Positions 10,919-22,830 of a stretch of DNA of 64,000 nt are shown here, one piece after another; within the stretch, counting starts at the first letter, position 1; every line of letters starts with the position of its first letter. Source of the DNA: Phycomyces nitens (lineage: Eukaryota > Mucoromycota > Mucoromycetes > Mucorales > Phycomycetaceae). The stretch covers positions 124,001 to 188,000 of the forward strand of contig JAHRBC010000008.1 in the NCBI GenBank assembly GCA_022702545.1, read 5' to 3'. Below the pieces are notes generated by a model. That model ran no database searches. It was given only the letters and a program-made list of their open reading frames with translations, and had not been told where the DNA came from. Both the position numbers and the translations under genes were made by a program.

Positions 10919-13416
10919 TTAAGCATAAATTTTTCTAGGCAATGGAATAACAATGACTTTGGCTGCACCACGGCCAGAAGCTTGATTGCCGATTGCAATT
11001 GGAGATAGAATTCGATGAACTGGTAGAATGTTGTCATAGTCATATTTTTGAAAGGTCAGCTTATACATATCAATTCCTTGGTCTATTCTTGGCTGATGTT
11101 GAAGAACTTCGTACCATTCAACAAAAGCAAAGACATGCTGAGGATTGAGTCGTGTCATAAAGTTGTCATAGGTGGGTTTTGGAGAAAAATTGTGGGCAAA
11201 AAGATACTTGATATAGCCAGCATAGGTATAGCTCGACTCACTATTTTTCTCAATGTATATAGCCTGGATATACGACCCTCTTGTATTTGACCCTTCACCA
11301 CCTTTGTAGACTTGGCCAAGAAGATTAATGAATGGAATCTTCTGGATTCGGTCATTGACAAAATTTGAGCTCTGGACTACACCTTTGGCGCTTTGCAAGA
11401 GATTGTCTTGGTACTCAATGCGATAGAACTTGAGAAGGCAATTGTACTCGGCCGTTCTCATTGTTGTTGGCTCTTGGAGTTTTAATGGCAAGGCTGATGG
11501 TGGAAGAGACTCGTTTCCTAATATGCATGTTTCAGTTTCAGTTGCAGAGTCAACAAACGTAGGCAAGTGAAATATGGTAATCATATTGTTTTGGGGAGGG
11601 ATTGTGGCATAGGTTTTTGTTATACTGGTAGACAGTTTTTGGAAGAGGGAGAGATGAGATGGGTTGGTGAGGGTGGTGAGGTGTGATCTGTAAAAATCGC
11701 CCTTTGATGCATTTTCGATAAATTTATCCATATAGGTTTTTTCAAAACCATTCTTCTTGTTCGTGTTGAAACCTTTGATCAGGCCATTGTATCGTTCAAA
11801 GCTGAAAAGCCAGTATCCGTATATTGGGCCAAAATCTTGGATCGTTTCTTTCAGGTGAAGATGAAGGTGCATATTGGGCGATAAAAGATCGGGCTCATAT
11901 AATTTCTCACATCCAATACAGAATTTCTCCAGACTGTTGTGAGCTTGGCTTAATTCTTCATTGGTGATACTTGGCTTTGTTAATAATCGGCATGCATCAA
12001 CGAAATGAATCCAGTTGACAAAAAGATCATTGGGTAATCGAGACTTGAGCACGACAGGAGAATATACTAAGCACCAGGATTTCCATTCATCGGCTTTCAT
12101 GAAAGGAAATCCCTTTCCAATCTTTGTGGTTAACGTGGTATAGTCTGGTGGCAGAGTCATGGTATTTGCTTCATTTTGCATTTCCGCAAGATCATGGTCA
12201 TTGAGAAGATTATCAAATAACCATTTTTCGATCATTCTCTTTGCAGTTCCCAGGAAAAGGTTGTGCATTGGATCAATTATTGTTGATCTTACGGGCTCAA
12301 AGTATCCTAGTCGATGGAGCTCTGACCAGCGAACCCCGTTTTCAACCTCCAATCGTTTTCTCTCTGTATTGGTTACTGCATTCTTCCACATACTAGCATG
12401 CTTCATATTTTCTTCTTTGGTTCTGCCTGTCCATTCAGACGACTTGAAACCAGAATAATCGACGATGCTGGTACCTTCAAACCGATGGAAGTGGCGATTA
12501 CACTTATGGCATGCATTTGTACTGTTGTGCGAAGTGAATCCACATGTTTTTCTTGCAGCAGGTATATCGCATGCAACCATTAGCAGAGCAGCACAGACCA
12601 GAGTCTTGGAGCATGTGTGGGTGTTGATATAGATGCCTTTGTACAAGTCTTTCAGCTCATCAACAAGAGGACGAAGATAGTTATTTATCTCTGAAGTGCT
12701 GGCTTCTTTTGGTCCAGGCATCAGACCCACAAGTATGACATTCTCTGCCTTATTTCGCTCTTCTCTTGGGAGGTTGTTGATTGTCAGGTATATTGCTCCA
12801 CAGGAATATGTTACCCCATCAAAGGGTTGAAACCAATCGATGTTGAGAGTGAGCAGCAACGACCTTTCCTTGGCAACAAATTGTAAACCAGCTTCATCTA
12901 CGAACTCCTTCCACATTCTTCCATCATATACGTCAAACATTGTTCCATCAATCTTTGGTCCACGATTCCACTTGTTAATTTGATTCTCAAATGTAGGGCG
13001 CTGGAACATTTTTTTCAAGGCTGTTTTGAGTGAGTTATATACATATGTGCGGTTTGGTCTCATAGTTTTGTTGTTGCTGATTTTGTACAATGCGTTTCCA
13101 CACTCTCTATTGCTTCCAAGTTTCGTGAAGTCGCATGTACTAGGAGCTCCATTAACATCACTGAAGATACTATGACAATTTCCACATGCTACATATTTTG
13201 ACACGCCACTTGTTAAGTTGCTGAATCCACTCATTTTCTTCAAGCCAGGAATACTAGTAGGAAGACGAAATTCCTCACCATAGTGCTCAAGAACGGAATT
13301 GATAAAGGTAATCAAAATGGCGCTGCCCTCATCAACAACAAAACAAGATATGAACATGACAATGAACACCGTTATCAGTCGGTGCCATGGATCTTGAGGA
13401 AGGTTTGGTAAATTAT
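10919..13416 (-). CDS. Tnp2-like CACTG transposase, main exon (outer element)
   Basis: This 832-codon exon (acceptor at 13417-13418) carries the catalytic region. It contains LTLNIDWFQPF, IIDPMHNLFLG and FSFERYNG, giving a plausible D-D-E triad at about residues 201, 389 and 548, counted from the in-frame Met at 13438. A zinc-ribbon-like set (CGNC...TC...EC) lies at residues 85-113 and a second Cys cluster (ACHKCNRHF) near 310. These blocks fit the Tnp2/Transposase_21 class of CACTA transposases. The reading frame is uninterrupted. The 5' exons are at 20119-19607, separated by a 6.2-kb intron created by the inner transposon. The Met at 13438 lies in intron sequence and is probably not the real start. 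Confidence 0.85.
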
Positions 13417-13675
13417 CTATAAGTTGATTGAGCCGCATGTTAACACTGCAAAAATGGTGTTAAATCAATGATTAATTGTGGGGTGTTATTATCAATAACA
13501 GTATATGAAAAATTGCAACTCAGGGAAAATCCTTTGGTTAGTATCATTGACAGATATAAGCATGTCTTATTGGTTAGATAGATTACGGAGTACCTGAAAG
13601 TAATAATAAAACTATAAAGGAATGGGCAATAAACTACTGCTATTATATATTCTCTTTTGATATAAACCCTAAAAA

Positions 13676-16600
13676 ATGTTTGCCATTCCCAATGCTAATG
13701 AAGTTGAATGCCGATGCTCGAAATGCGTTTGCAATCCTGCTGGCTACATGATCACTGCCAAAAGAACTGCCAAGCGTCATGCTCAGAGTGACAAAGACAG
13801 AGAATTGGATAGAAATATCAATCGTAAATAAAATGGCTATTATATAGTGTGGGCTGTAATATTAATAATATTTTAAATAGTCTTGCCCGTCCATCAAAGC
13901 AGTGTTGATGTGGACATGGAAGCAATTGAATTTGAAGAGGACATTGAATGTACATAGTATTTTATTTTTTATACTCAATATACACTTTACTTATGCTCGG
14001 TTTCAATAGATGACAGTTACTCTAATGATGTACCGTCATCCATGGAATATCCCGATGGGTTCTTACCTCTTTCGGCCGAAGATTTTCTTTTTGGAACAGA
14101 TGAGCTCATTGAAGAATATTCATCTGAGCATGAATCGTCTGATGAAGATGCCGAGGAAGAAGAGGCCGAGCAGGGTGAAGGTCAGCAATAAACAAGTGTT
14201 GCTAGTGCCTTTGGATAAAAGATATTAATATTTAATTATCATTAATACTCACAGAGAATTCAGCCAATCTTCCTGAAGATCCATGGCATAGATTGATAGC
14301 CATTTTTCTTGTCATGTTTATTTCTTCCTTTGTTGTTGATGAGGGTGATATTGATTTCATTCATTAACGCAATCTTGGAGCACTATGGGGAAAGCTTCAG
14401 ACTCCCAACAAGTATCCCCGGTTTAAAGAAGATGACTGGATACAGTGCTATGACAAGTGGTGTGTCAACATTTGTTGCATGCAGTGATTGTCACACTCTG
14501 TATAAAAGCAATAGTGAAGTACCTACTTGTTGTACCGGAAAGAAACTTGGCCGCCAGAATGAATGTGGAAACAGTCTGTTCAAGTCTGGAATTAGTAATG
14601 GATTGACTGCAAAGCGCACTTTTGTATACAACTCGCTGAAAACTGCCTTGGCAAAGCTTTTCAAGCGTCCTTCATTTGAAACAGCCATAAACATGTGGAA
14701 TCGTGGTCCAAAGGTTCCTGGCACCATGTTTGATGTTTATGATGGAAAGATGTGGAAGGAGTTTGTGGACGAGGACGGCATGCAGTTTGTGGCCAAAGAA
14801 AGATCATTGCTGTTAACACTCAACATCGATTGGTTCCAGCCTTTTGATGGGGTAACTTATTCTTGCGGTGCGATATATCTTACAATCAACAATTTGCCAA
14901 GAGATGAACGTAATAAGATGGAGAATGTGATTCTCATTGGGCTCATGCCAGGTCCCAAAGAAGCAAGCACTGCTGAGATCAACAACTACCTGCGCCCCCT
15001 TGTTGATGAGCTCAAGGATCTGTACACTGGTATCAGTATTGATACGTATAGTCGTTCTGGTGCTTTGGTTCGTGCTGCTCTGCTGATGGTTGCATGTGAT
15101 ATACCTGCTGCAAGAAAGACATGCGGATTCACTTCTCACAACAGCAGAAACGCATGCCATAAGTGCAATCGGCACTTTTTCCGTTTTGAAGGCACATCCA
15201 TTGTTGACTATTCTGGATTCAACTCTTCAGAGTGGATTGGCCGCACAAAAGAAGAGAACCGCCAGCATGCCATCATGTGGAAAAACGCAGCAAGCTTGAC
15301 AGAGAGAAAGCAATTGGAAGTTGAGAATGGAGTGCGGTGGTCTGAGCTTCACCGCCTTTCATACTTTGAGCCAGTCATGGCAACCATTGTGGACCCGATG
15401 CACAACCTCTTCCTTGGAACGGCCAAGCGCATGATGGAAAAGTGGATCCTGTGTGGTCATCTTGATGATAACGACCTTTGTGAGATGCAGGTTGAGGCAA
15501 ACACGATTACATTGCCCATGGAATATGCCACTCTCACCACCAAGATCGCAAAGGGATTTCCATTCATGAAGGCAGATGAATGGAAATCATGGTGCTTGAT
15601 TTACTCGCCTGTTGTGCTGAAGGGACGGTTGGAAGATAATCTGTTTGCCAACTGGATCGAGTTTGTTGATGCCTGCCGATTATTGACGAAGCCAACAATC
15701 AGTGAAGAAGAGGTTGAGCTTGCTCATGATAGTCTCGAGAGATTCTGCAGTGGGTGTGAAGAATTGTACGAGCATGACGTCCTGTCTCCAAACATGCACC
15801 TTCACCTCCATTTGAAAGAGACAATCCAAGATTTCGGGCCCATTTATGGATATTGGCTGTTCAGCTTTGAACGCTACAATGGGCTTGTCAAAGGCTTTAA
15901 TACCAATCGTAAAGCCGGTTTTGAGAAGACGTACATGAATAAGTTTGTCCAAAGTGGTTCAAAAGGTGACTTTTACCAAGCTCATCTCGCCACCATCACC
16001 AGCCCAAGTCATCTTGCTCTGTTCAACAGACTGTCTCCCACCACTGTGTTTGCGCCTCAGCAAAATAGGCTGTCGATTTTTTCTCTCCCTGCCTTTTTGG
16101 AATCAGCAATGGATCCAACAAAGCAAACGTTTGGCAATGAGCCCCTTCCGTCATCTGCCCTGCCATTGGTCCTGAAAACACCAACAACAATGAGGAAAAT
16201 TGAGTACGAATGCCTGCTGAAGTATTACAAGATGGAATATGCCGATGATGATCTTTGCAGTGCAAAGAACATCATTAGAAGCACAAACTTTGTCAATGAC
16301 AGAATCCAGAAGTTTACCTCGATAAATCTTCTTGGACAAGTCTATAAAGGCAGCGAGGGGGCAAACGGAAGAGGTTCATATATCCAGGCAATGTATATTG
16401 AGAAAAACGGTGATTCTGGGGAGATATACGCTGGTCGTATTAAATATCTTTTCGTTCACAATTTTTTGCCAACCCCTACTCCAGCCAACTTTCTTGTGCG
16501 CCTGAATCCTCAGCATGTTTTTGCTTTTGTTGAGTGGTATGAAATCCCTTACCATCAACCAAGAATCAACCAGGGTATTGAGCTGTATAAGCCAACTTTT

Positions 16601-16732
16601 CAAAAGTACAACTATGATAATATTTTGCCTGTCCATCGCATCCTTTCGCCAATTGCGATAGGCAATCATATTTCTGGTCGTGGTGCAGCCAAAGTTCTTG
16701 TCATTCCCTTGCCTAGAAAGCTTTATGCTTAG
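13676..16732 (+). pseudogene. Tnp2-like CACTG transposase with one frameshift (inner element)
   Basis: Exons are 13676-13823 (Cys cluster CRCSKC and KRTAKRHAQSD), 13881-13949, 14010-14180 (very acidic) and 14255-16732 (main). The main exon matches the outer transposase closely and keeps NIDWFQPF, IVDPMHNLFLG and FSFERYNG. Compared with the outer copy, 5 nt are missing near 14347, just after FVVDEG. This shifts the frame and creates a stop. The exon length of 2478 nt is out of phase, while the other four copies are in phase. Downstream of the shift about 795 codons remain open. So the gene is probably broken by a single recent lesion, unless translation starts at a later site. Confidence 0.75.
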
Positions 16733-16853
16733 ACTTCTTTTTCTTTTTATTATTATTATTATTATCTTTCACTATCTTATATAAAACATACAATACTTGT
16801 GTATTCAAAACAATATTAATGAAAGTATAGGAATGAGAGATGCAAGTAATTGT

Positions 16854-18039
16854 TTATTCACGTTTTGTCCACGCGGGCATTTTGGCTACTAAGCCACGAG
16901 GAATTGCTTTTGATACAACTATGTGATGGCGAGCCTTCAGCTGGCCTGCTCTCTTTCCCAAATCACTTATTGCAAGAGTATCGAGAAAGTCAAAGAACTC
17001 ATTCAACTATCCAAATATTTTCTTTGTTAAACATATAATAAAAGTGGAAATATATGTTATAGCTACCTCATCACTTCGCCAGTTTGGGCGAAGCACTGTT
17101 ACAGTTGTGTCTGTATCACTTTCGTCATCAGACATGATATCTCTATAAAAGACGCCACTGTAGTCTCTCCCAAACTTTTCGATGGAGGCGGCCTTGTGTT
17201 TGGCAAACGTTCTCTTCCGTCTCTTGAAGAGCTAAAAAATATAATGATAAATATATTTATGTTTCTCTTATTTTTTATAGAGCCACCTACGTCTGTCTTG
17301 CGATTACCTCTTCTGTTTGCCTTTTTTTTGGCTTCTTTGCCCTCCAGTGAGAGCTTGCTGTTGGCCATGCAGTTGTAATAGTTGTTTACTATCATACCAC
17401 ATAATTCTTTTGTTGGAACAAAGGCAGACTCACTCTGGCCACGCAGATACACCAACAAGTCATCTGCCACATTCTTGTTGACCTCATCAGACAACCCAAC
17501 ACTGACATCCCAAGTCATCTTTGCATCATTCTCACTTATTGTTTGGGGATCATCAGTGTTGAGATTCATGTTTCTGAGGCGATCACGAATGAGTTTCTAG
17601 TTTATATTGATTAATAATGATTCAAGCAGTGTTTACTTTTAATATTTACTGAGATCTTTGGGTTTCTGCTATTGCCAACAACATCTCGCAGTTGGATCTC
17701 AAAATTACTACTCTGGATAGCCTGTGGACCGGCCAACTGAGGAGCTTCTTGTCTCTTCATTGCATCAAAGACAAGACCATCCACGGAAGTCATCATTTTG
17801 CTTCCACTATCCTTGAGTGTGCCGACATCATTGCACATAGTTGTCATTTTTTTGTCCAAGGTGGACAAGAGGTTGACTATGTTATCAAATTCCTCTCTAG
17901 AAACCCCAACAACATCTTGTCTAGGAACAAGAGAAGGACGAACAGGTCCTACACGGCCATTGCTGACAGTATTAATCAATGGTCTGGACATTGATCCATT
18001 TGCAGATGCATTTCTGGCGGTATTGATTCTTGGTGCCAT
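16854..18039 (-). CDS. Partner protein of inner CACTG transposon, four exons
   Basis: Exons 18039-17650, 17596-17291, 17231-17067 and 17006-16854 join in frame, giving about 337 residues. Exons 2, 3 and 4 have exactly the same lengths (306, 165, 153 nt) as the outer element's partner. Landmarks: coiled-coil-like IVNLLSTLDKKMTTMCND, KLIRDRL at the exon-2 start, MTWDVSVGL, YYNCMANSKL, basic RRGNRKTD, acidic MSDDESD, RPNWRSDE and the terminal MPAWTKRE. It converges on the transposase gene with 121 bp between stops. All reading frames and splice sites look intact even though the transposase beside it is frameshifted. Function unknown; probably DNA-binding or transposase-assisting (inference). Confidence 0.8.
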
Positions 18040-19606
18040 TTTCTTAATTATTCAATAAATAAATCAGCATATATAATATATTTTGATAGCCCATTATGAA
18101 CTTACATGATAAAGAAGATGGTGGTTAGAGTTATTGAAAGAGTAAAGAAGTATATGTAGATATTAATAAGAATATAAGAGACTCTATTATACTTTGTCTA
18201 TAAACCAAGACGGAGTCAAATTCTTATTAATATATAGACCAAAACCTTTTTCTTGGGCACTTTCAATGTATAACTAACATGACTCTCCGATTTCAAAGCA
18301 AGAGAGAATGATCATGCGTATTTCAGGGGGCATAGATATTTTAATCGTAATTTTTATTTTTTATTCTTTTACCCTTTTTCTGCTCTTTAACACTATGTAA
18401 GTATATCACCTAAAATTCTCGCACCTTACATTATATACACATAGGGTGCCAAACATCAGATTTCTTTTATACAAAAGGTAATTACTATCAATCACATTCT
18501 TTACACGTTGGTCATGTCTCTTACCATAATATTTTCAAATAGCTGCGACTTGCCATGATATCATTTTATAATCCATGTTTATCAAAAAAGTTATTATTGC
18601 ACCCATGTATGTATTTCTTCCTTTCTTTACTTTCTCATTTATAAAAAAGACATTGCTCTAACATGATTGCAGTTTACATTGTATACTCTTAGTAAACCAA
18701 ATATCCATTTATTCAACTGCCAAAGGTATGTATTTTCAACTATTTCTCTTGTTAAAAATATTTTTCTAATATCAATTATAGTATATCCATGCCCAAATGT
18801 ATCCATTATTACGAGCATATGAATATATACTGGCTTGTTTATATCAGTATACTCTTGTTTCTTTCATTTAATGAAATACCCGGTTGCCAAGTAAGTACCT
18901 TGCCTTTCAACTCTATAAAATGCTATAACAAAAAATCTAAAATGTGCTCTTTTACTCAATTACTAGACTATAAAACTTGGTCAGGTAAATATAATCGGAA
19001 TCCATGTTCTTCAGGTAGGAAATAAAATATGGTCTGCAAGAACCATTAGACGTATTATTAGAATAAGACCATGTAGTCCAGATCAAGAGATTATATTACT
19101 GCAAGTGCTTTTACAAATAAAAATATTATAATAAAATATACAAAATTATTATATCCTACCAAAACAAAATCAATATCAAATGTGTTTTTTTAAAAATCCG
19201 ATCAATACCAGGTGTTGTTGAAGCAATTGATCCAATAGAATGAATCAATAGGCAGCCGAAACCACCTAGTATTGAAAAAATAACAGCTCTCTCAAATCCA
19301 GGTGGTTTATAAATGGGGTTTTTTAGTAATCTATATTTGTAATTTTACAGATACTTGGCTTTCAATTAAGGTTCGCACACAGATAATGTACCTAAGCTCC
19401 CTTTCATAATGACAAAGTAATCAATACCATTTGGGCAAAAATCCAATATTATGTCAGCTAGGTATTCTATAATATTATGCTGTCAAGCATTATTATGTTA
19501 CATAATATCCCAATAACCAACACCTGTTATTTCCATGATTTGCGTATATTTTTCCAGTGTAATGTATTCCTTTTAGTAATAACATCATCCTTTTTTTATT
19601 TTGCAC

Positions 19607-20119
19607 CTGTTTCTTCATCCTGGTCCTGCTCTTCATCGTCATCACTCTTCTCATAGTCTTCAGAGTCAGAGAAAGCATCAAGATCTTCTTCACCTGTTCC
19701 AAAAATAGACTCTTCCACTGAAAGAGGTAAGAAGAACTCTATATTCTCAATTGGTAAAGGTGTACCAGGAGAAGAAATATTGTCTATGGATACACAATTT
19801 AAATACAGTTGAATATCCCTTTGGTAAATAAAATAAAATTACACTCAAAACTCTCTTCAGTCTGGTCTATGTCCATAGTATTATTGATAGTGTTTACTTG
19901 GCTTGAATATGCTATTTGGTTTGGATTATATATTATTATTATTAAGGTCTATATTTCTGTAGCTTATTTACTATTAATCTGGCTGTTAAACAATTTGTCC
20001 TCATCACTTTGGACATGGCGTGCTGCAGTTCTTTTGCTCGTCATTGTGAAGCCAGAATGATTGCGAGAGCATTTCGAGCATCTGCATTGCACTTCATTGG
20101 AATTACGAATGGAAGACAT
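19607..20119 (-). CDS. 5' exons of the outer-element transposase
   Basis: On the minus strand, exon 1 (20119-19972, 148 nt) encodes a Cys/His cluster, CRCSKCSRNHSGF followed by KRTAARHVQSDED. Exon 2 is 19911-19843 (69 nt). Exon 3 (19783-19607, 177 nt) is strongly acidic (YEKSDDDEEQDQDEE). Phases join exactly to the main exon at 13416, where the codon split gives DNLPNLPQDPWHR, matching ENSANLPEDPWHR of the inner copy. Start Met at 20119 is chosen because it gives the conserved exon-1 length. The intron to the main exon (19606-13417) starts GTGCAA and contains the whole inner transposon. Confidence 0.75.
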
Positions 20120-20465
20120 TTTTCTTGTTACTTAGTATAGTAAAGAAGGAGTACAAAGTATCCAGTACTAATAATTAAAAAATACTTTTTTACTTGAGAA
20201 TAATAAATCAAATGATTGAATATCATTCAGCCAATAAAAACATTCAAATCAATCTCTATTGTTAATGCAAGATTTTGCCTGAGTTATAAATATTTTTACT
20301 CATGTTATTGATAATTCCAGATAACTATTAAATTATGATTTAAATTGATTTTTGCAGTGAAGATATTTGCAATCTAAGACATTTGAGACATTTGAGACAT
20401 TTTCCAAAACATATGCAAGAAGACCCATCGGCAAGGTCTGAGTGTTTACCCAACAAGGTCAACCA

Positions 20466-22824
20466 TTACTGGTTACCTATTAAAAGCCGATTTTGGTTAC
20501 CGATGTCAACTCTGACATTACCCCCCTCCTGGCTTTGTGATCGTCCACGAGCACTAATATCGTCGGGAGAAGCCACAGGGTCAACGGCATTGTTGGGGAC
20601 CTCAGTATCTAGAAGTCGCATCACAGCGTGCCAAGCTGAACAAGAGGCGGTCGGGTTGTACCACGTGTCATGAGGGGTGTCACCGTGGGTCTTGTACAGG
20701 CGGTCAACATGGACCCAGGATGCGAGAGGCTTGCCTTCCATGGTCTTCAACTGGTATGTCCCATAATTATCGTTCTTGTTCATGATGACAAAAGGACCCT
20801 TGAACCGAGGTTCCAAACCAAAATGGCCTTTGTGCGTGAGTTTGACATGGTCGCCAATCTCGAATGACACTTTCTTGATCATGGCATCCCATTTCTCTTT
20901 ATCCTTCTCACTCATCACTCGCATGCGTAGCTCTGCAGCTTCACGAGCTCTTCCTACGTTTTCAAGTTGATCGGCGGTCTTATCAGCAATGGCCCGAGGG
21001 TCTTCAGAAGTGACTGTGTCCAAATAAGGCAGTTGCGGATCCCCAGGGAGAACAGGATGGCGGCCATATGTGAGGAAAAACGGACTGTAGCCAGTAGTAG
21101 AGTGGGTGCGGATGCGGCAGGCCCACAGGGCAGCAAACAGGAATTCATCCCAGCAGTGGAGAGCACCATTCATGTACTTGCGCAACATTTGCTTGAGGGT
21201 TCCGTTGAGGCGCTCACACTTACCATTGGTGTGTGGGTGGAAGGCAGAGGTGAGGCGGTGGTTGGTCTTGATACAGCTTAAGTAGGTGGCTACAAGTTTG
21301 CTCGTAAAGTTGGCCCCACGGTCCGTTAGAATCTTGCCTGGACACCCAAAACGCATCACGATCTCTTCATAAATGAAGTCGGCCACGGCTTCAGCAGATG
21401 CTACTGGGACAGCGTGGGCAATTGGCCAGTTGGTGGTGTAGTTGACGGCAACAAGGATCCACCGGTTTCCTTTTAAGGTTGTGGGAAGTCTGCCAATGAA
21501 GTCTAGATGCCATCGCTGGAATGCTTTGGGAACCTTCAATGGGTGCATCTTGTCATGGTGCTGGCCATCCTTCCTTGCATTTAATTGACATTCAGGGCAC
21601 GAGCTCAACCATTCTTTCAAGTCATTACGCATGGTGGGCCACCAGTAATGAGGCTTCAACATATCCATCATGGTCACCAGTCCTGAGTGACCAAAGCCTT
21701 TATGAAAAGACTGAACAGTGTCGGCACGACGGGCAAAAGGCAGGAACGGCACTTCTCTCACTTCGTCTTCTTTCAGCTGTACTCTTCGGTATACCTTCCG
21801 ATCCCTTGTTACGAAGTGCTCTTGATTCTTCTCGACGATCTGCCTGGCCTCAGGAGGTACCTGGTCTGGTCGGAAGAGATAATAGTTTGGCCAGTCAGTC
21901 GTGTGGGTCAGCGGTGTGGCATACAGATAGTCAGGTTCTATTGAGTCTGCAGCACTCTTGCTTTCAGGACCTCCAACACGGGACAGGGCATCGGGTACAT
22001 CGTTCTCTTTTCCTAGCTTGTACTGAATGTTGGGGGCATATAGTTCTAACTCGGCGATCCATCTGACTAAGCGTGGGGCTGGTGTCACTTGAGACCGGAA
22101 ATACTTGAGAGGAAAGTGGTCCGAGAACACAGTATACGGTCTACCATCGATGAGGCAACGCCAGGTGCGGAGAGCATGCATAATTCTGAGTAATTCTCTT
22201 TCTTGGGCCGGATAGGATCGCTCTGCCGAAGAGAACTTCTTGGACTCGTATGCCAGAGGGTGCCACAAACCATCCTTGCCTTCTTGCAACAATACCGCAC
22301 CAACACCAAAATCAGACGCATCGGTTTCTATACGGTATGGTCTGTGCACATCCGGAGCTTGAAGGACCAGAGGCGAGGTCAGCTTTTCCTTGATTAGGTC
22401 AAAGCTCCTTTGGCACTCCTCCGTCCATACAATCGGTCTATGCTTAGCACTGGTACCCTTGGTCAGGTCTGTCAGGGGGGACGCTATGCTGGCATAACCG
22501 GGAATAAACCTTCTGTAGTGCTGGGCTAACCCACAGAACTGGCGGACCTCTTGGACATTGGTCGGTGCAGGCCATTCCTTGACAGCCATGATCTTTCCAG
22601 GTGCAGGGAGAATGCCTCGTGCCAAGATGTGGAATCCAACAAAGATAAGGTCTTTCTTGTTGAACTCACACTTCTTCAGATTGGCCACGAGCTTCTCCTT
22701 TTGCAACCTTTCCAGTACATGTCGGACATGGCGGTGGTAGTCTTCCTCGGTCTTGCTGAAGATGAGAATGTCATCGAGATACACAAGTGCGAACTTATCC
22801 AAACAGTCACCCAGGACATGGTTC
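20466..22824 (-). pseudogene. Ty3-type pol, C-terminal part (RT end, RNase H, integrase)
   Basis: An open 778-codon frame starts inside reverse transcriptase. It contains the YLDD catalytic motif (residues 8-11), the RNase H ETDAS motif (D161) and NDVPDALSR. Its integrase has an HHCC finger (H367, H372, C402, C405) and a D434-D494-E530 core (WHLDFIG, TDRGANF, KCERLNG). The frame runs through the polypurine tract into the LTR (stop at 20466). The upstream codons (to about 22819) still read HVLGDCL, then stop abruptly at the transposon end at 22825. Gag, protease and most of RT are missing, so the element cannot be autonomous. No chromodomain is evident. Confidence 0.85.
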
Positions 22825-22830
22825 CAATGG

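Larger units (their letters stand above)
13444..19559 (+). mobile_element. Inner CACTG transposon (CACTG-2), nested in an intron
   Basis: The left end is CACTGCAAAAATGG at 13444. The right end is ATATTTTTCCAGTG at 19559. Both are flanked by TAA (13441-13443 and 19560-19562). The 6116-bp unit contains a plus-strand transposase gene (13676-16732) and a minus-strand partner gene (18039-16854). It lies inside the last intron of the outer element's transposase gene. Sequence 18040-19559 is AT-rich subterminal DNA with repeated CCAAGTAAGTA-type motifs (about 18888) and no supported gene. Confidence 0.85.
7903..20359. mobile_element. Outer CACTG transposon (CACTG-1)
   Basis: Imperfect terminal inverted repeats begin CACTGCAAAAA at both ends, with continuing similarity (TAATCTAAATCAT against TCAATTTAAATCAT). 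The 3 bp outside each end are AAG (7900-7902 and 20360-20362). The flanks join into one LTR, which independently supports the ends. Without the nested inner element the unit is about 6.3 kb. It carries a partner gene (9592-10821, plus) converging on a transposase gene (20119-10919, minus). Sequence at 7903-9591 is AT-rich subterminal DNA with a (TTTTTA)n run near 8325 and no gene I can support. Confidence 0.85.
7266..22824 (-). mobile_element. Ty3-type LTR retroelement C (minus), 5'-truncated, with nested insertions
   Basis: Read on the minus strand: a pol fragment (22824-20466), a polypurine tract (GGAGGGGGGTAA at 20529-20518), then a 3' LTR starting TGTCAGAG at 20517. The LTR is split. Its first part is 20517-20360. 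It then resumes at 7902-7678 after the outer CACTG element, and after an inserted plus-strand LTR (7314-7677) finishes at 7313-7266 with CCAAAACGACA. The 5' half, including most of the reverse transcriptase, is missing because the element stops at the CACTG element end at 22825. Confidence 0.75.

Noticed and set aside
13444..13454. The CACTGCAAAAAT at 13444 read as a splice acceptor (ttttgcag) for the 13438 Met
   Set aside because: Matching TAA duplications and a partner terminus at 19559 show it is a transposon end. The true acceptor is at 13417-13418 (ttatag).
15680..15952. Long antisense ORFs inside the transposase main exons (also 27456-28094, 44818-45195, 49197-49595)
   Set aside because: They are shadows of the conserved sense frames and recur only because the sense protein is conserved.
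7903..20359. A single symmetrical element with two divergent transposases and two partners
   Set aside because: Internal termini at 13444 and 19559 with matching TAA flanks, plus the separated 5' exons at 20119-19607, show simple nesting.
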